NCBI GenBank assembly: GCA_903917735.1
Contig: CAIXBR010000117.1
Location: 1-64,000, forward strand
Reading direction: 5' to 3'
Source of the DNA: an uncultured Elusimicrobia bacterium
Lineage (GTDB): Bacteria; Elusimicrobiota; Elusimicrobia; Elusimicrobiales; UBA9959
Length of the DNA stretch: 64,000 bases
Shown here in pieces: positions 41,399-50,057 of this stretch. The notes under the pieces were generated by a model, which ran no database searches, was not told the origin of the DNA, and saw nothing but the letters and a program-made list of their open reading frames with translations. Within the stretch, counting starts at the first letter, position 1. Each line of letters starts with the position of its first letter. Both the position numbers and the translations under genes were made by a program.

Positions 41399-41758
41399 GT
41401 GAAAGAGTTCGCCTTTTCAAGAGCTTCACGATTGCGCCTCAAAAAAGAATTTGAGGCGGTTTTCGCGGCCGGGAGAAGAACAGTCACCAGGGACCTTGTG
41501 GCCTGGGACGCTCCCGGAGGGGGAAAAGGGAAAAAGATCGGCCTCATGGTCTCTAAAAAGACCGGGAACGCCGTACACAGAAACAGGTTAAAGAGGCTTC
41601 TAAGGGAAGCTTTCAGGGCAAGCAGTAATGAGTTAAAGGAAGGCACGCGCCTCATCATCTATCCGAAGGCGGGCTGCGCCATGGAAAACATGGCTCAGGC
41701 CCGGCAAGCGCTGGATACACTCCGGCAAAAGGCGCGCCTTAACGATGACGGTAAATAA
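41399..41758 (+). CDS. rnpA: Ribonuclease P protein component
   Basis: The protein subunit of RNase P, assisting tRNA 5' maturation. The 119-residue product has [22 protein letters not shown] and the RNR motif region [28 protein letters not shown]. It starts with GTG, 18 bases after rpmH, and overlaps the start of yidD by 14 bases. Confidence 0.93.
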   Translation: MKEFAFSRASRLRLKKEFEAVFAAGRRTVTRDLVAWDAPGGGKGKKIGLMVSKKTGNAVHRNRLKRLLREAFRASSNELKEGTRLIIYPKAGCAMENMAQARQALDTLRQKARLNDDGK

Positions 41759-41987
41759 AACCGGCACAAAAAATCTTAAATCACTGGCGCTGCTCACGCT
41801 GCGCTCGGCATACAGGACTTTCAGGCCGGCCCTAGGGCCAGGCACCTGCAGGTTCCAACCATCCTGTTCCGAGTACGCGTTCCTGGCGCTGGATAAACAC
41901 GGGATTTTAAAAGGGTCGAGGCTGGCCGCAAGCCGCCTCGCCCGCTGTCGTCCTTTCTCTCCTGGCGGTTTCGACCCGGTGCCCTGA
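41745..41987 (+). CDS. yidD: Membrane protein insertion efficiency factor YidD
   Basis: An 80-residue YidD protein with the family signature [51 protein letters not shown], including its three conserved cysteines. It probably aids YidC at the inner membrane. Overlaps rnpA and precedes yidC. Confidence 0.95.
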   Translation: MTVNKTGTKNLKSLALLTLRSAYRTFRPALGPGTCRFQPSCSEYAFLALDKHGILKGSRLAASRLARCRPFSPGGFDPVP

Positions 41988-42025
41988 AACACCCCTGGAA
42001 GCCCTCCGCGGTCGCGGGAGGCTAA

Positions 42026-43561
42026 ATGCAGAAGAATCTTATACTCGCGGTGGTTCTCTCCTCACTGGTCTACATAGGCTGGTACTCCGTCATGGAGAAG
42101 AGAATACAGCCGCAGAAAACTCAGGACCAGCAGTCCCAGTCCGCGGCACAGCCGGTTGCGGGACAAGCAAGCCCGGGACTGACCTCCCAGGCCGCCCCGG
42201 CCGCGCTCCCCGAAAACTGGAAAAAAGACGCCGTCACCCTTAAGGCCGGCAAAGCAGAATACTACTTCCACCCCGGCGCCGCGGCTCTCGCCAGCGCCGT
42301 CTACGAAGGCCCCGTGGCCCCCGTGGAACTTGTCCCCGACCCCTCGCGCGGCTTCTTCGCCGCCACCCTGCCCGGAGTTTTCAAGCTGAAGGCGCAAACC
42401 TCCGACTCGGTGGAATTCTCCGCTCAGGCCGGAACGGTGCAGTTAACCAAGAAATTCATCTTCTCGCCAGACAACGGCCTGAACACCCTCCAAATCACCG
42501 CCGTCAACGCCTCCGCTAAAACGCAGACTCTCGGAGCGTGGGAACTCACCATCGGCCCCGGGCTGGGCACCGTGAAGAGCGAGGAAAAAGAGAACGCCAA
42601 GCTGTGCAAGGCGGACTATACTTTCAGCGAAACCGGCCGCAAATATCCCACTCTCAAAGAACTCAAGGATGAACCAGCCCAGTCGGACTGGGTCTGGACC
42701 GGTCTGAACAACCGCTATTTTCTAGCTGCCCTCGTCGGCGGCAACTTCCAGGGCACGCGCCCGGTCAGGCGCCTTGAAAAAGTAGGAGAGAACTCCAAAA
42801 CCCCGGAACTGGTGCTGCCGGTTCCCGCGGCGGAACTGAAGCCCGGAGAGAAACGGACCTGGGAGACACAATTTTACTTAGGCCCCAAAGACTACACCCG
42901 CCTGCAGCAGCTGGGCAACGGCCTGGACCGCGCGGTGGATTTCGGCTTCTTCTCCCCGCTGGCGAAGCTGGCCGACTCCTCGCTGGGATATTTCTACAAG
43001 CTGACCGGCAACTACGGAGCGGCCATCATCATCCTCAGCCTCATCATACAGCTGATGCTCACCCCGCTCAGCTTCAAGAGCTACAAGGCCATGGCGGTGA
43101 TGAAGAAGATACAGCCGGAGATGAAGTCCCTGCAGGACCGGTATAAGGACGACCCGAAGCGCATGAACCAGGAGATAATGGACCTGTACAAGCGCCACGG
43201 CACCAACCCGCTCGGCGGCTGCCTGCCCATGGTCCTGCAGATCCCGGTCTTCTTCTCGCTGTTCACCGCGCTCAGGAACTCGTGGCACCTGCACGGCGCG
43301 CATTTCATTTTCTGGATAAAGGACCTCTCCGCGAAAGATCCGTACTACGTACTGCCGCTGATAATGGGAGCCGTCATGTTCCTTCAGCAGCACATGAACC
43401 CGCAGACCTCGGACCCCTCGCAGGCGGCCATGATGAAGTGGATGCCCGTCATCTTCACCTTCATGTTCCTGACCTTCCCGTCGGGCCTGGTGCTGTACTG
43501 GCTCATCAACAGCACGTGGGGCTTCGCCCAGAGCATGTACCTGCAGAAAAAAACGGCGTAA
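42026..43561 (+). CDS. yidC: Membrane protein insertase YidC
   Basis: A 511-residue Gram-negative-type YidC: an N-terminal membrane anchor, a Pro/Gln-rich linker, a large periplasmic beta-supersandwich domain (about 65-290), then the conserved insertase core GNYGAAIIILSLIIQLMLTPLSFKSYKAMAVMKKIQPEMKSLQDRYKDD and the last transmembrane helices. The periplasmic P1 domain supports a diderm envelope. Confidence 0.96.
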   Translation: MQKNLILAVVLSSLVYIGWYSVMEKRIQPQKTQDQQSQSAAQPVAGQASPGLTSQAAPAALPENWKKDAVTLKAGKAEYYFHPGAAALASAVYEGPVAPVELVPDPSRGFFAATLPGVFKLKAQTSDSVEFSAQAGTVQLTKKFIFSPDNGLNTLQITAVNASAKTQTLGAWELTIGPGLGTVKSEEKENAKLCKADYTFSETGRKYPTLKELKDEPAQSDWVWTGLNNRYFLAALVGGNFQGTRPVRRLEKVGENSKTPELVLPVPAAELKPGEKRTWETQFYLGPKDYTRLQQLGNGLDRAVDFGFFSPLAKLADSSLGYFYKLTGNYGAAIIILSLIIQLMLTPLSFKSYKAMAVMKKIQPEMKSLQDRYKDDPKRMNQEIMDLYKRHGTNPLGGCLPMVLQIPVFFSLFTALRNSWHLHGAHFIFWIKDLSAKDPYYVLPLIMGAVMFLQQHMNPQTSDPSQAAMMKWMPVIFTFMFLTFPSGLVLYWLINSTWGFAQSMYLQKKTA

Positions 43562-43592
43562 TATTCTTTACGCACGCAGAAGGAGAAAAAAA

Positions 43593-44726
43593 ATGAGAGA
43601 GACAAAGACAGAAGCTAAAACTATACAGGACGCCGTAGAAAAAGGCCTGACCGAAATGGGCCTGCGGCGCGACCAGGTTGAAGTGGTTGTGGTCAGCGAG
43701 GGAAAAAGCGGCTTCCTCGGCATAGGCTCAAAGAAAGCCTGCGTTATTTTAAGGGAAAAGCACTGGCCCGGCGGCCGCGGCGAGGAGCAGCCCCGCGAAT
43801 CCCGCGGCGGCGGACGCGGCGACAGCCGCGGACGCGGAGGCAGCCGCGGGGGCGGAGGCAGCCGCGGAGGAGCAAGCAGCCGCGACAGCCGCGGAGGCGG
43901 ACGTTCCTCTTCGCCAGCGCCCCGGCGCCCCGGCCGTTACGGCTACGAGGACGCCAGGCTCCCGCCGCCCGAAGAGAGCCGCGAAGGGTCCGACTCACAA
44001 TACAGCGAGAACAGGCGCCCGCAGCGCGAAGACCACCGCTCCAGGGTAGAGCGCGTCTACAAAGAGGAAGCCCTCGGCGCGGAATACCTCGCGATACAGC
44101 CGGCCCAGGACCCGGTAGAGCACGCTAAAGCCGTCCTCCTCAAACTGGTCTCGCTGATGGGCATGGAAGCCACCGTGACCGAAGCCAGGCTGGAGACCGC
44201 GGAGAACCTGCTGTTCATACGGTTCGACTGCGCCGACTCGGCCGCCTTCACGGCGGAGAACGGGCGCGGCCTGCAGTCCCTGCAGTTCGTCCTTAACTCC
44301 ATAGTCAGCCGCAAGCGCGAGCCGCACCTGGCGCTGCGCCTGGACACCGGCGGCTACTGGGACAGTAAGGAAAAAGAGATAGCCACCCGCGTGGAAGAGG
44401 CCGTCAACGACATAAAGGCCACGGACAAGCCGCACCGGCTTGACCCTATGCCCGCCTCAATGCGCAAGATAGTGCACAACCTTGTAAAGACCAAGTATCC
44501 CGGCATGGAAACCGCGTCGGAAGGCGAAGGCCGCTGGCGCAAGGTCGTGATCCACAAGCTGGAAACCAGCCAGCCGGAAGCGCAGACCCCCGCGCAGCAG
44601 CCGGAGGCGCAGGCCCCAGCGCAGCAGCCGGAAGCGCAGGTTGCCGCAGAGCAGCCCGCCGCTGAGCAGGCGCAGCCCGCCGAAGCCGGCGCCCACCCGG
44701 AAGCGCAGACGACCGAGCCGAAGTAA
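43593..44726 (+). CDS. jag: Jag/KhpB RNA-binding protein with RGG-like linker
   Basis: A 377-residue Jag protein. The Jag-N domain (1-60, ending GFLGIGSKKACVILREK) is followed by a Gly/Arg/Ser-rich linker (about 68-110) resembling an RGG box, a KH domain (about 170-250) and an R3H domain (about 250-325, SMRKIVHNLVKTKYPGMETASEGEGRWRKVVIHKL). The last 50 residues contain nine-residue repeats QPEAQxPAQ. Jag binds small RNAs and mRNAs and links to envelope synthesis in other bacteria. Terminator hairpin follows. Confidence 0.93.
   Translation: MRETKTEAKTIQDAVEKGLTEMGLRRDQVEVVVVSEGKSGFLGIGSKKACVILREKHWPGGRGEEQPRESRGGGRGDSRGRGGSRGGGGSRGGASSRDSRGGGRSSSPAPRRPGRYGYEDARLPPPEESREGSDSQYSENRRPQREDHRSRVERVYKEEALGAEYLAIQPAQDPVEHAKAVLLKLVSLMGMEATVTEARLETAENLLFIRFDCADSAAFTAENGRGLQSLQFVLNSIVSRKREPHLALRLDTGGYWDSKEKEIATRVEEAVNDIKATDKPHRLDPMPASMRKIVHNLVKTKYPGMETASEGEGRWRKVVIHKLETSQPEAQTPAQQPEAQAPAQQPEAQVAAEQPAAEQAQPAEAGAHPEAQTTEPK
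44571..44651 (+). repeat. Three 27-base tandem repeats in the jag 3' end
   Basis: Units at 44571-44597, 44598-44624 and 44625-44651 each encode QPEAQ followed by four Ala/Pro/Gln/Val/Glu-type residues. They preserve the reading frame and extend the disordered tail. Copy number is likely variable between strains. Confidence 0.8.
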
Positions 44727-44742
44727 AGCTTCACGGTTAAAC

Positions 44743-44780
44743 CGGCGTGACGGCGCTTGCGCTGTCACGCCGTTCGTTTT
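44743..44780 (+). terminator. Rho-independent terminator after jag
   Basis: CGGCGTGAC (44743-44751) pairs perfectly with GTCACGCCG (44764-44772), extended inward by a GCGC stem with one G-U pair, and is followed by TTCGTTTT. A second inverted repeat, CCGAATTC/GAATTCGG (44786-44793 with 44802-44809), lies just before mnmE. Confidence 0.75.
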
Positions 44781-44819
44781 ATATCCCGAATTCAGTTCCC
44801 GGAATTCGGATAAGGATAA

Positions 44820-46187
44820 ATGAAACTGCCAGATACCAGCGAGACAATAGCCGCCCAGGCCACCCCGCCCGGGGCCGGGGCTATTGCCGTAATAAGGCTG
44901 TCCGGCCCGTCCGCCTTCGCCGCGGCCGCCGCCTTCCTTTCCCCGCCGCCGGCCGCCCCGGCCCACCGCATGGCCTATCTGCTGGCGGCGAAGGACGGGA
45001 CTAAGCTGGTGGACAGGGTTGTAACGCTCTTCTACCGCGGCCCGGCCAGCTACACCGGTGAAGATACCGTGGAAATTTCCTGCCACGGCTCGCCCTATAT
45101 CATCCGCACCATACTTAATTTGGCGGTGAAGAACGGCGCGCGCATAGCCGCCCCGGGGGAATTCACGCTCCGCGCTTTCCTCAACGGCAAGCTGGACCTG
45201 GCGCAGGCCGAGGCCGTAGGGGAGCTGATCGCTTCCGCCTCGGCCGGCGCGCACCGCGCCGCCATCACGCAGGCTGAAGGCGCTATTTCCGGCGAAGTAC
45301 GCTCCCTCAGGACCGGCCTCGTGGCCCTGCTCGCGGAAATAGAGGCGCGGCTGGACGACTCTTACGGAGATATTCCGGCTCTCGAGAAGCGCGCCTTCCT
45401 CCGCAGGGCCGCCGTTGCGCGTAAAAAAGCCCAGGCCCTGGCCGCCGGCTTCGAAGCCGGCAGGGGAATACGGGAAGGCGTGAAAGTAGTTATAACAGGC
45501 GCCCCCAATTCCGGCAAATCCTCGCTTTTAAACTCCCTGCTCGGCTATGACCGCGCCCTGGTGTCGCGGGAGGCCGGTACCACCCGGGACACCCTGGAAG
45601 CCGAGCTGGATATCGACGGCTTTCTTGTGCGTTTCACCGACACCGCCGGGCTTAACGCCCGCCCTGCCACGCAATTGGAAAAGGCGGGAATGCGCCGGGC
45701 CTCTTCGGCGATGGCCCGGGCGGACACCGTACTTCTGGTCAAGGACGCTTCCATAGCGGAAACCCCCAGCGACCGCCGCGCCGAAAAAGAGGTAGCGGCT
45801 TCGGCCGCGGCCGCCGAAACAATACGGATATTCAACAAGGCCGACCTTCCGGTCAAAAGGCGCTCTACCGCCGGCGCAGAAACCATTTCCTGCAGGACCG
45901 GTAAAGGTCTGGCGCGCCTGCGGGGGCGGCTGGTAGCGCGCCAGAAAAACATCTTCGCCGAAGGGGCCCAGGCCATTGTCACTTCGGCCAGGCATTTCGA
46001 GGCGTTTTTCGAAGCGGCCCGGGAGCTTTCCGCCCTGGAAGAGATAATTAAAAATAAGACGCCCGGGCTTGAACTAGCCGCCGAACATCTCCGCGGAGCG
46101 CTTGGCGCACTGGCCTCCATACTGGGAGAAACCACCCCCGAGGACGTGCTGGCGGATATTTTTAAAAATTTCTGCGTAGGAAAATAG
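44820..46187 (+). CDS. mnmE: tRNA modification GTPase MnmE
   Basis: With MnmG forms the cmnm5U34 modification on tRNA wobble uridines. It has the N-terminal folate-binding domain (to about 118), a helical domain, the inserted G domain with GAPNSGKSS (227-235) and DTAGLNARP, and the C-terminal FCVGK, which provides the conserved cysteine. 455 residues. A membrane protein gene separates it from its partner mnmG. Confidence 0.96.
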   Translation: MKLPDTSETIAAQATPPGAGAIAVIRLSGPSAFAAAAAFLSPPPAAPAHRMAYLLAAKDGTKLVDRVVTLFYRGPASYTGEDTVEISCHGSPYIIRTILNLAVKNGARIAAPGEFTLRAFLNGKLDLAQAEAVGELIASASAGAHRAAITQAEGAISGEVRSLRTGLVALLAEIEARLDDSYGDIPALEKRAFLRRAAVARKKAQALAAGFEAGRGIREGVKVVITGAPNSGKSSLLNSLLGYDRALVSREAGTTRDTLEAELDIDGFLVRFTDTAGLNARPATQLEKAGMRRASSAMARADTVLLVKDASIAETPSDRRAEKEVAASAAAAETIRIFNKADLPVKRRSTAGAETISCRTGKGLARLRGRLVARQKNIFAEGAQAIVTSARHFEAFFEAARELSALEEIIKNKTPGLELAAEHLRGALGALASILGETTPEDVLADIFKNFCVGK

Positions 46188-46199
46188 AAGGAAACCGCT

Positions 46200-46964
46200 A
46201 TGTTCAACGATAGTTTTCCTGTGAAATTCATAACCAGCCCTTCCGCGACCTTCGCCGGGATAGCGGGGGGGAAGACCGGCTGGGCCTGGCCGCTCGCCAT
46301 CTTTGCGGCTTCCATAATTTCCTCAGCCCTGCTGCTGAGTTCTGTGCCGGCCGAATTTCTGGCAAGAGCCTCCACCGACTTGCCCTATACCGGCGGGCTC
46401 GGCCTGACCGCGTGCGTGGCCGCCGGCCTGCCGGGCGGGCTTCTGTTCAACGCTTTTTTCTGCGCCCTCATCTCCGCCTTCACGCCATTCCTCAGGTCCG
46501 GGCGGCTTATGCTTAGGCTGCCGGTCCCGCTCGCCGGGGTCGGGGCTTACGCGCTGTTCTTCATATTCCGCCTGAACGCCGCCGGAGGCGGGGCCGCGGG
46601 CTGGCTGGCCGCGGCCGCGGTGCTGGCTTTCGGGACCTGGGCTGCGCTTCGGGACCGGCCCGTCTACGCGGCCCTGCTTAAGGTCCTGCTGGCCATCTGT
46701 ATCTTTGCGCTGGCCTCCGACCTGGCCTGCGCGGCGGCGGTCCTTGCGGACGCCCCGCGCGCTTATAAGGCGTCGGAATATCTGTTCGCTTTTATTTCGA
46801 TAGGCTGGCTTATAAAAGGCACGTCCGCGGTATGCGGACTGCCAGACGCGAAGGCTTTTGCCGCGGTCCTGCCCGCGCTGCTGGGCGCGGCCGCTTTCGC
46901 ATTCTCGCTGCTTACGCTGGGCCTGCTCAGCCCGGAAATTTTCCAGATGCTGATCCTGATCTGA
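46200..46964 (+). CDS. YIP1-family-like integral membrane protein
   Basis: A 254-residue hydrophobic protein with about six membrane spans, Ala/Leu/Gly-rich, starting with a short cytoplasmic segment FITSPSATFAGI like the opening of YIP1-domain proteins. It sits 12 bases after mnmE and one base before mnmG, so it is co-expressed with both. Function unknown; no catalytic residues are evident. Confidence 0.7.
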   Translation: MFNDSFPVKFITSPSATFAGIAGGKTGWAWPLAIFAASIISSALLLSSVPAEFLARASTDLPYTGGLGLTACVAAGLPGGLLFNAFFCALISAFTPFLRSGRLMLRLPVPLAGVGAYALFFIFRLNAAGGGAAGWLAAAAVLAFGTWAALRDRPVYAALLKVLLAICIFALASDLACAAAVLADAPRAYKASEYLFAFISIGWLIKGTSAVCGLPDAKAFAAVLPALLGAAAFAFSLLTLGLLSPEIFQMLILI

Positions 46965-46965
46965 C

Positions 46966-48729
46966 ATGACGGCCTTCAACTACCCTGACATTTTCGACGT
47001 GGCGGTCATAGGGGCCGGCCACGCCGGCTGCGAGGCCGCGCTGTCCGCGGCGCGCCTGGGCGCGAAGACCCTGCTGCTCACTCAGGACCTGGACACCATC
47101 GCGGCCATGTCCTGCAATCCGTCCATCGGCGGCGTGGGCAAAGGGCAGCTGGTGCGCGAGATCGACGCGCTGGGCGGGGAAATGGCCAAAATAGCCGACC
47201 TGTCCATGCTCTGCGGCCACATGCTCAACACCTCCAAGGGCGCCGCGGTGCGCTCCCCGCGGGCGCAGTGCGACAAGAAGATGTACCAATTGGCCATGAA
47301 GCAGGTCCTCGAGCGGCAGCCCGGCCTGCTGATAGTGCAGGGCGAGGCGGCCTCTATCCTGACCAGGGCCGGCAGAGTGGCCGGCGTAATGACCGTCCGC
47401 CACACCCGCTACCGGGCGAAGACCGTGATAATAACGGCGGGGACTTTCCTCCGGGGGATAATACACGTAGGACTGGATTCCTTCCCCGGCGGCCGCTATA
47501 ACCACCCGCCCAGTTCGCACCTCTCCGCCAGCCTGAAGGAACTGGGGTTCAAACTGGGCCGGCTGAAGACCGGCACGCCCATGCGCCTGAACGGGAGGAG
47601 CATAGATTTTTCAAAATGCGAGCGGCAGGACGCGGACTCGCCGCCGGCCCCGTTCTCCCATTTCACCGGCGGGATAAAGAACCCGCAGCTGCCGTGCTGG
47701 CTGACGCGGACCACGGCTAAGACCGCCGCCGTGATAAGGGCGGGCCTGCACAACTCCCCGCTCTACAGCGGCAAGATAAAATCCATCGGCCCCAGGTACT
47801 GCCCGTCGATAGAGGACAAGGTGGTCAAGTTCCCGCACCACGGAGAGCACCACCTCTTCCTGGAGCCGGAGGGGTTCAACACGGCGGAATATTACGTGAA
47901 CGGCCTCTCCACCAGCCTGCCGGAAGAAACTCAGGCGGAAATAGTCCGCTCGGTGCCGGGGCTGGAGAAAGCCGAGATCATGCGCGCAGCCTACGCCATA
48001 GAGTACGACTATTCGGACCCCGGCCAGCTGGACTACACGCTGGAGACAAGGCTGGTGCCCGGCCTCTTCACCGCGGGGCAGGTCAACGGCACCACCGGTT
48101 ACGAGGAAGCCGCCGCGCAGGGGCTTATAGCCGGCATAAACGCCGCGCGCTGGGCGCTTGGCGGCGGACAGCTGATACTGCGCCGGGACGAAGCTTATAT
48201 AGGCGTGATGATAGACGACCTGGTCTCCAAGGGCGTGGACGAGCCGTACCGCATTTTCACCTCCAGGGCCGAATACCGTCTGCTTCTCAGGGCTGACAAC
48301 GCCGACCTGCGCCTGGCGCCGCACGGCTTCGCGCTGGGCCTGCTGGACCCGGCGCTTAAAGAGAACTTCGAGGCCTACCGCGGGGCCGTAGAGGAACACA
48401 AGTCCGACAAGCGCCCCGCCCGCGCGCTGGGGCGCGGCCCGTGGACTACGGAGAACGCGCGCGTCGAAGCCGCCATCGAAAAGACCTACGCTATCTACAT
48501 CGAGCGGAACCGGAAACAAGCGGAGAGGATGAAGAAATTCGAAGGGCTGCGCATACCGGCGGACCTTAATTACTCCGGGCTCAAAGCCCTGCCCAACGAA
48601 GCCCGGCACAAGCTGGAGAAGAACCGGCCGCTCACGCTGGCGCAGGCGGGCAGGCTGCCGGGAGTCACCCCGGCCGACATACAGCTGCTGTGGGTGCTGC
48701 TGGAGCAGCGCAGAAAAGCGCGTGAATAA
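46966..48729 (+). CDS. mnmG: tRNA uridine-34 5-carboxymethylaminomethyl synthesis enzyme MnmG
   Basis: FAD-dependent partner of MnmE. The N-terminal dinucleotide-binding motif is VAVIGAGHAGCEAAL (12-26), followed by CNPSIGGVGKGQLVREIDALGG, GTFLRGIIHVG and GQVNGTTGYEEAAAQGLIAGINAA. At 587 residues it is slightly shorter than the usual 620-630, mostly at the C-terminal helical domain. rsmG follows by 26 bases. Confidence 0.96.
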   Translation: MTAFNYPDIFDVAVIGAGHAGCEAALSAARLGAKTLLLTQDLDTIAAMSCNPSIGGVGKGQLVREIDALGGEMAKIADLSMLCGHMLNTSKGAAVRSPRAQCDKKMYQLAMKQVLERQPGLLIVQGEAASILTRAGRVAGVMTVRHTRYRAKTVIITAGTFLRGIIHVGLDSFPGGRYNHPPSSHLSASLKELGFKLGRLKTGTPMRLNGRSIDFSKCERQDADSPPAPFSHFTGGIKNPQLPCWLTRTTAKTAAVIRAGLHNSPLYSGKIKSIGPRYCPSIEDKVVKFPHHGEHHLFLEPEGFNTAEYYVNGLSTSLPEETQAEIVRSVPGLEKAEIMRAAYAIEYDYSDPGQLDYTLETRLVPGLFTAGQVNGTTGYEEAAAQGLIAGINAARWALGGGQLILRRDEAYIGVMIDDLVSKGVDEPYRIFTSRAEYRLLLRADNADLRLAPHGFALGLLDPALKENFEAYRGAVEEHKSDKRPARALGRGPWTTENARVEAAIEKTYAIYIERNRKQAERMKKFEGLRIPADLNYSGLKALPNEARHKLEKNRPLTLAQAGRLPGVTPADIQLLWVLLEQRRKARE

Positions 48730-48755
48730 ACCGCAAAGGAACGCAAAAGGCGCAA

Positions 48756-49415
48756 ATGAACGATTCAATAAAAAACACTTTGTCGGCCTGGGAGCTGCGG
48801 CTTACGGACGAGAACCTGCGCAAGCTGGAAGTTTTTTCCGCCGGGCTTAAAGAAAAGAACGCCGTGCAGAATCTCGTATCCGAAAAAGACATCCCGCAGC
48901 TCTGGGAACGCCATTTGCTGGATTCGCTGGCAGCGGCCCCGCTGCTGCGCCGGCATCTGAAGCCCGGTGCGCTTATAGCCGACGCCGGTTCAGGGGCGGG
49001 CTTTCCGGGCCTGGTGCTGGCGGCGGCGCTGGAAGAATTCAATTTCCAGCTGCTCGATTCGCGCGTCAGGCGCTGCGACTTCCTCACCGAAGCCGCCGCC
49101 GCGATGGGCGCCCGCAACGTCTCGGTCTTCAACAGGCGGGTAGGCGAGGGCGGCGCCGGAAGCGACCAGCGCTACGCTGCCGTGACCGAGCGCGCGATGG
49201 GACAGCTTGAAAACATACTGCCTCAATGCTTAAATATACTGGTTAAGGGCGGTATCTTCCTGGCCTGGCAGACCGCGGCCCAGCTGGCGCAGCCGCGGCC
49301 GGCGGTAGAAGCCGCCAGGCGCAAGGCGCGGGCGGAGGTAGCGGAAACCCGCGCTTACCGCCTGCCGGGGGAAAGCGCGGACCGTTTTATAGTGGTTTTC
49401 AGGAAGGCCGGTTAA
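48756..49415 (+). CDS. rsmG: 16S rRNA m7G527 methyltransferase RsmG
   Basis: Methylates G527 of 16S rRNA using S-adenosylmethionine. The 219-residue protein has FERxHL-type lead-in (PQLWERHLLDSLAA), the SAM motif IADAGSGAGFPGLVLAAAL, and the C-terminal KGGIFLAWQ and AYRLPGESADRFIVVFRK strands. Last gene of the origin-type set. Confidence 0.93.
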   Translation: MNDSIKNTLSAWELRLTDENLRKLEVFSAGLKEKNAVQNLVSEKDIPQLWERHLLDSLAAAPLLRRHLKPGALIADAGSGAGFPGLVLAAALEEFNFQLLDSRVRRCDFLTEAAAAMGARNVSVFNRRVGEGGAGSDQRYAAVTERAMGQLENILPQCLNILVKGGIFLAWQTAAQLAQPRPAVEAARRKARAEVAETRAYRLPGESADRFIVVFRKAG

Positions 49416-49434
49416 TCATGCAGGCAGGAGAACT

Positions 49435-49953
49435 ATGCACATCCTAAATTATTATTTCACGCCGTTCGCCGTAGTGCTCATACTGTTCGCCATATTTTTT
49501 TCCGAGCCGGAGCCCGCAGTCACCTATGCCTCCTTCGCCATACTCGCGGCGGCCTTTATAACCAACTACTGGCTGGGGAAGAACATCTACCGCTTTCTGC
49601 GCTGGAGCCGGCACATACGCGCCCTCACCGTCTGGGTAAACCTGGCAGTAAGCGCGGCCCTCTTCTACCTGCTGTCCGCCTACTGGGCGCCGGTGTGGCT
49701 GCTGTTCCTCACCGCGCCCTCGGCCAGCGCGATGTTTATGAAAAAATGGCAGGTCTTCCTGATCGCGCTCGCCTCTTCGGTCATAATGGTTTTCCTCTAC
49801 TACGTGCGCAGCCTGGCCTACGGAGAAGGCGGCGGCATGGGCGCCCAGCTCTGGGGGATGGCCTTATCCCAGGCCGTCTTCATAATGTTCTTCTCTATGT
49901 TCACGGCCGCGATGGCCGAGATGATAGTGAAAGTGAGGGACTCGCAAAGGTAA
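49435..49953 (+). CDS. Small integral membrane protein, unknown function
   Basis: A 172-residue hydrophobic protein with roughly five or six membrane spans and few charged residues; its last segment ends MAEMIVKVRDSQR. The pattern is reminiscent of the membrane part of MASE-like or stage-II-like sensors, but no conserved motif is seen. It follows rsmG by 19 bases and precedes a palindromic T-rich gap. Confidence 0.6.
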   Translation: MHILNYYFTPFAVVLILFAIFFSEPEPAVTYASFAILAAAFITNYWLGKNIYRFLRWSRHIRALTVWVNLAVSAALFYLLSAYWAPVWLLFLTAPSASAMFMKKWQVFLIALASSVIMVFLYYVRSLAYGEGGGMGAQLWGMALSQAVFIMFFSMFTAAMAEMIVKVRDSQR

Positions 49954-49978
49954 TCGGGAAGTAATTTGCGATTGTGAG

Positions 49979-50052
49979 CGGTAATTAGTGCCGGAACAAA
50001 AAGAACACTGATTTCTTCTCCAATTACCGGTTACTAATTACCGATTATTTTT
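49979..50052 (+). terminator. Palindromic, T-rich gap before the peptidase gene
   Basis: CGGTAATTAGT (49979-49989) and ACTAATTACCG (50033-50043) form a perfect 11-base inverted repeat with a long loop. ATTATTTTTTT follows immediately. It has terminator form but ends only about six bases before the next ATG, so it may act as an attenuator or reduce translation of the peptidase gene. Several partial TAATTACCGG copies are nested inside. Confidence 0.45.
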
Positions 50053-50057
50053 TTCGA

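Noticed and set aside
43798-43915. Repeat-rich GC stretch considered as a possible separate repeat array
   Set aside because: It is in frame within jag and encodes the Gly/Arg/Ser linker; irregular units, so not a CRISPR or satellite array.
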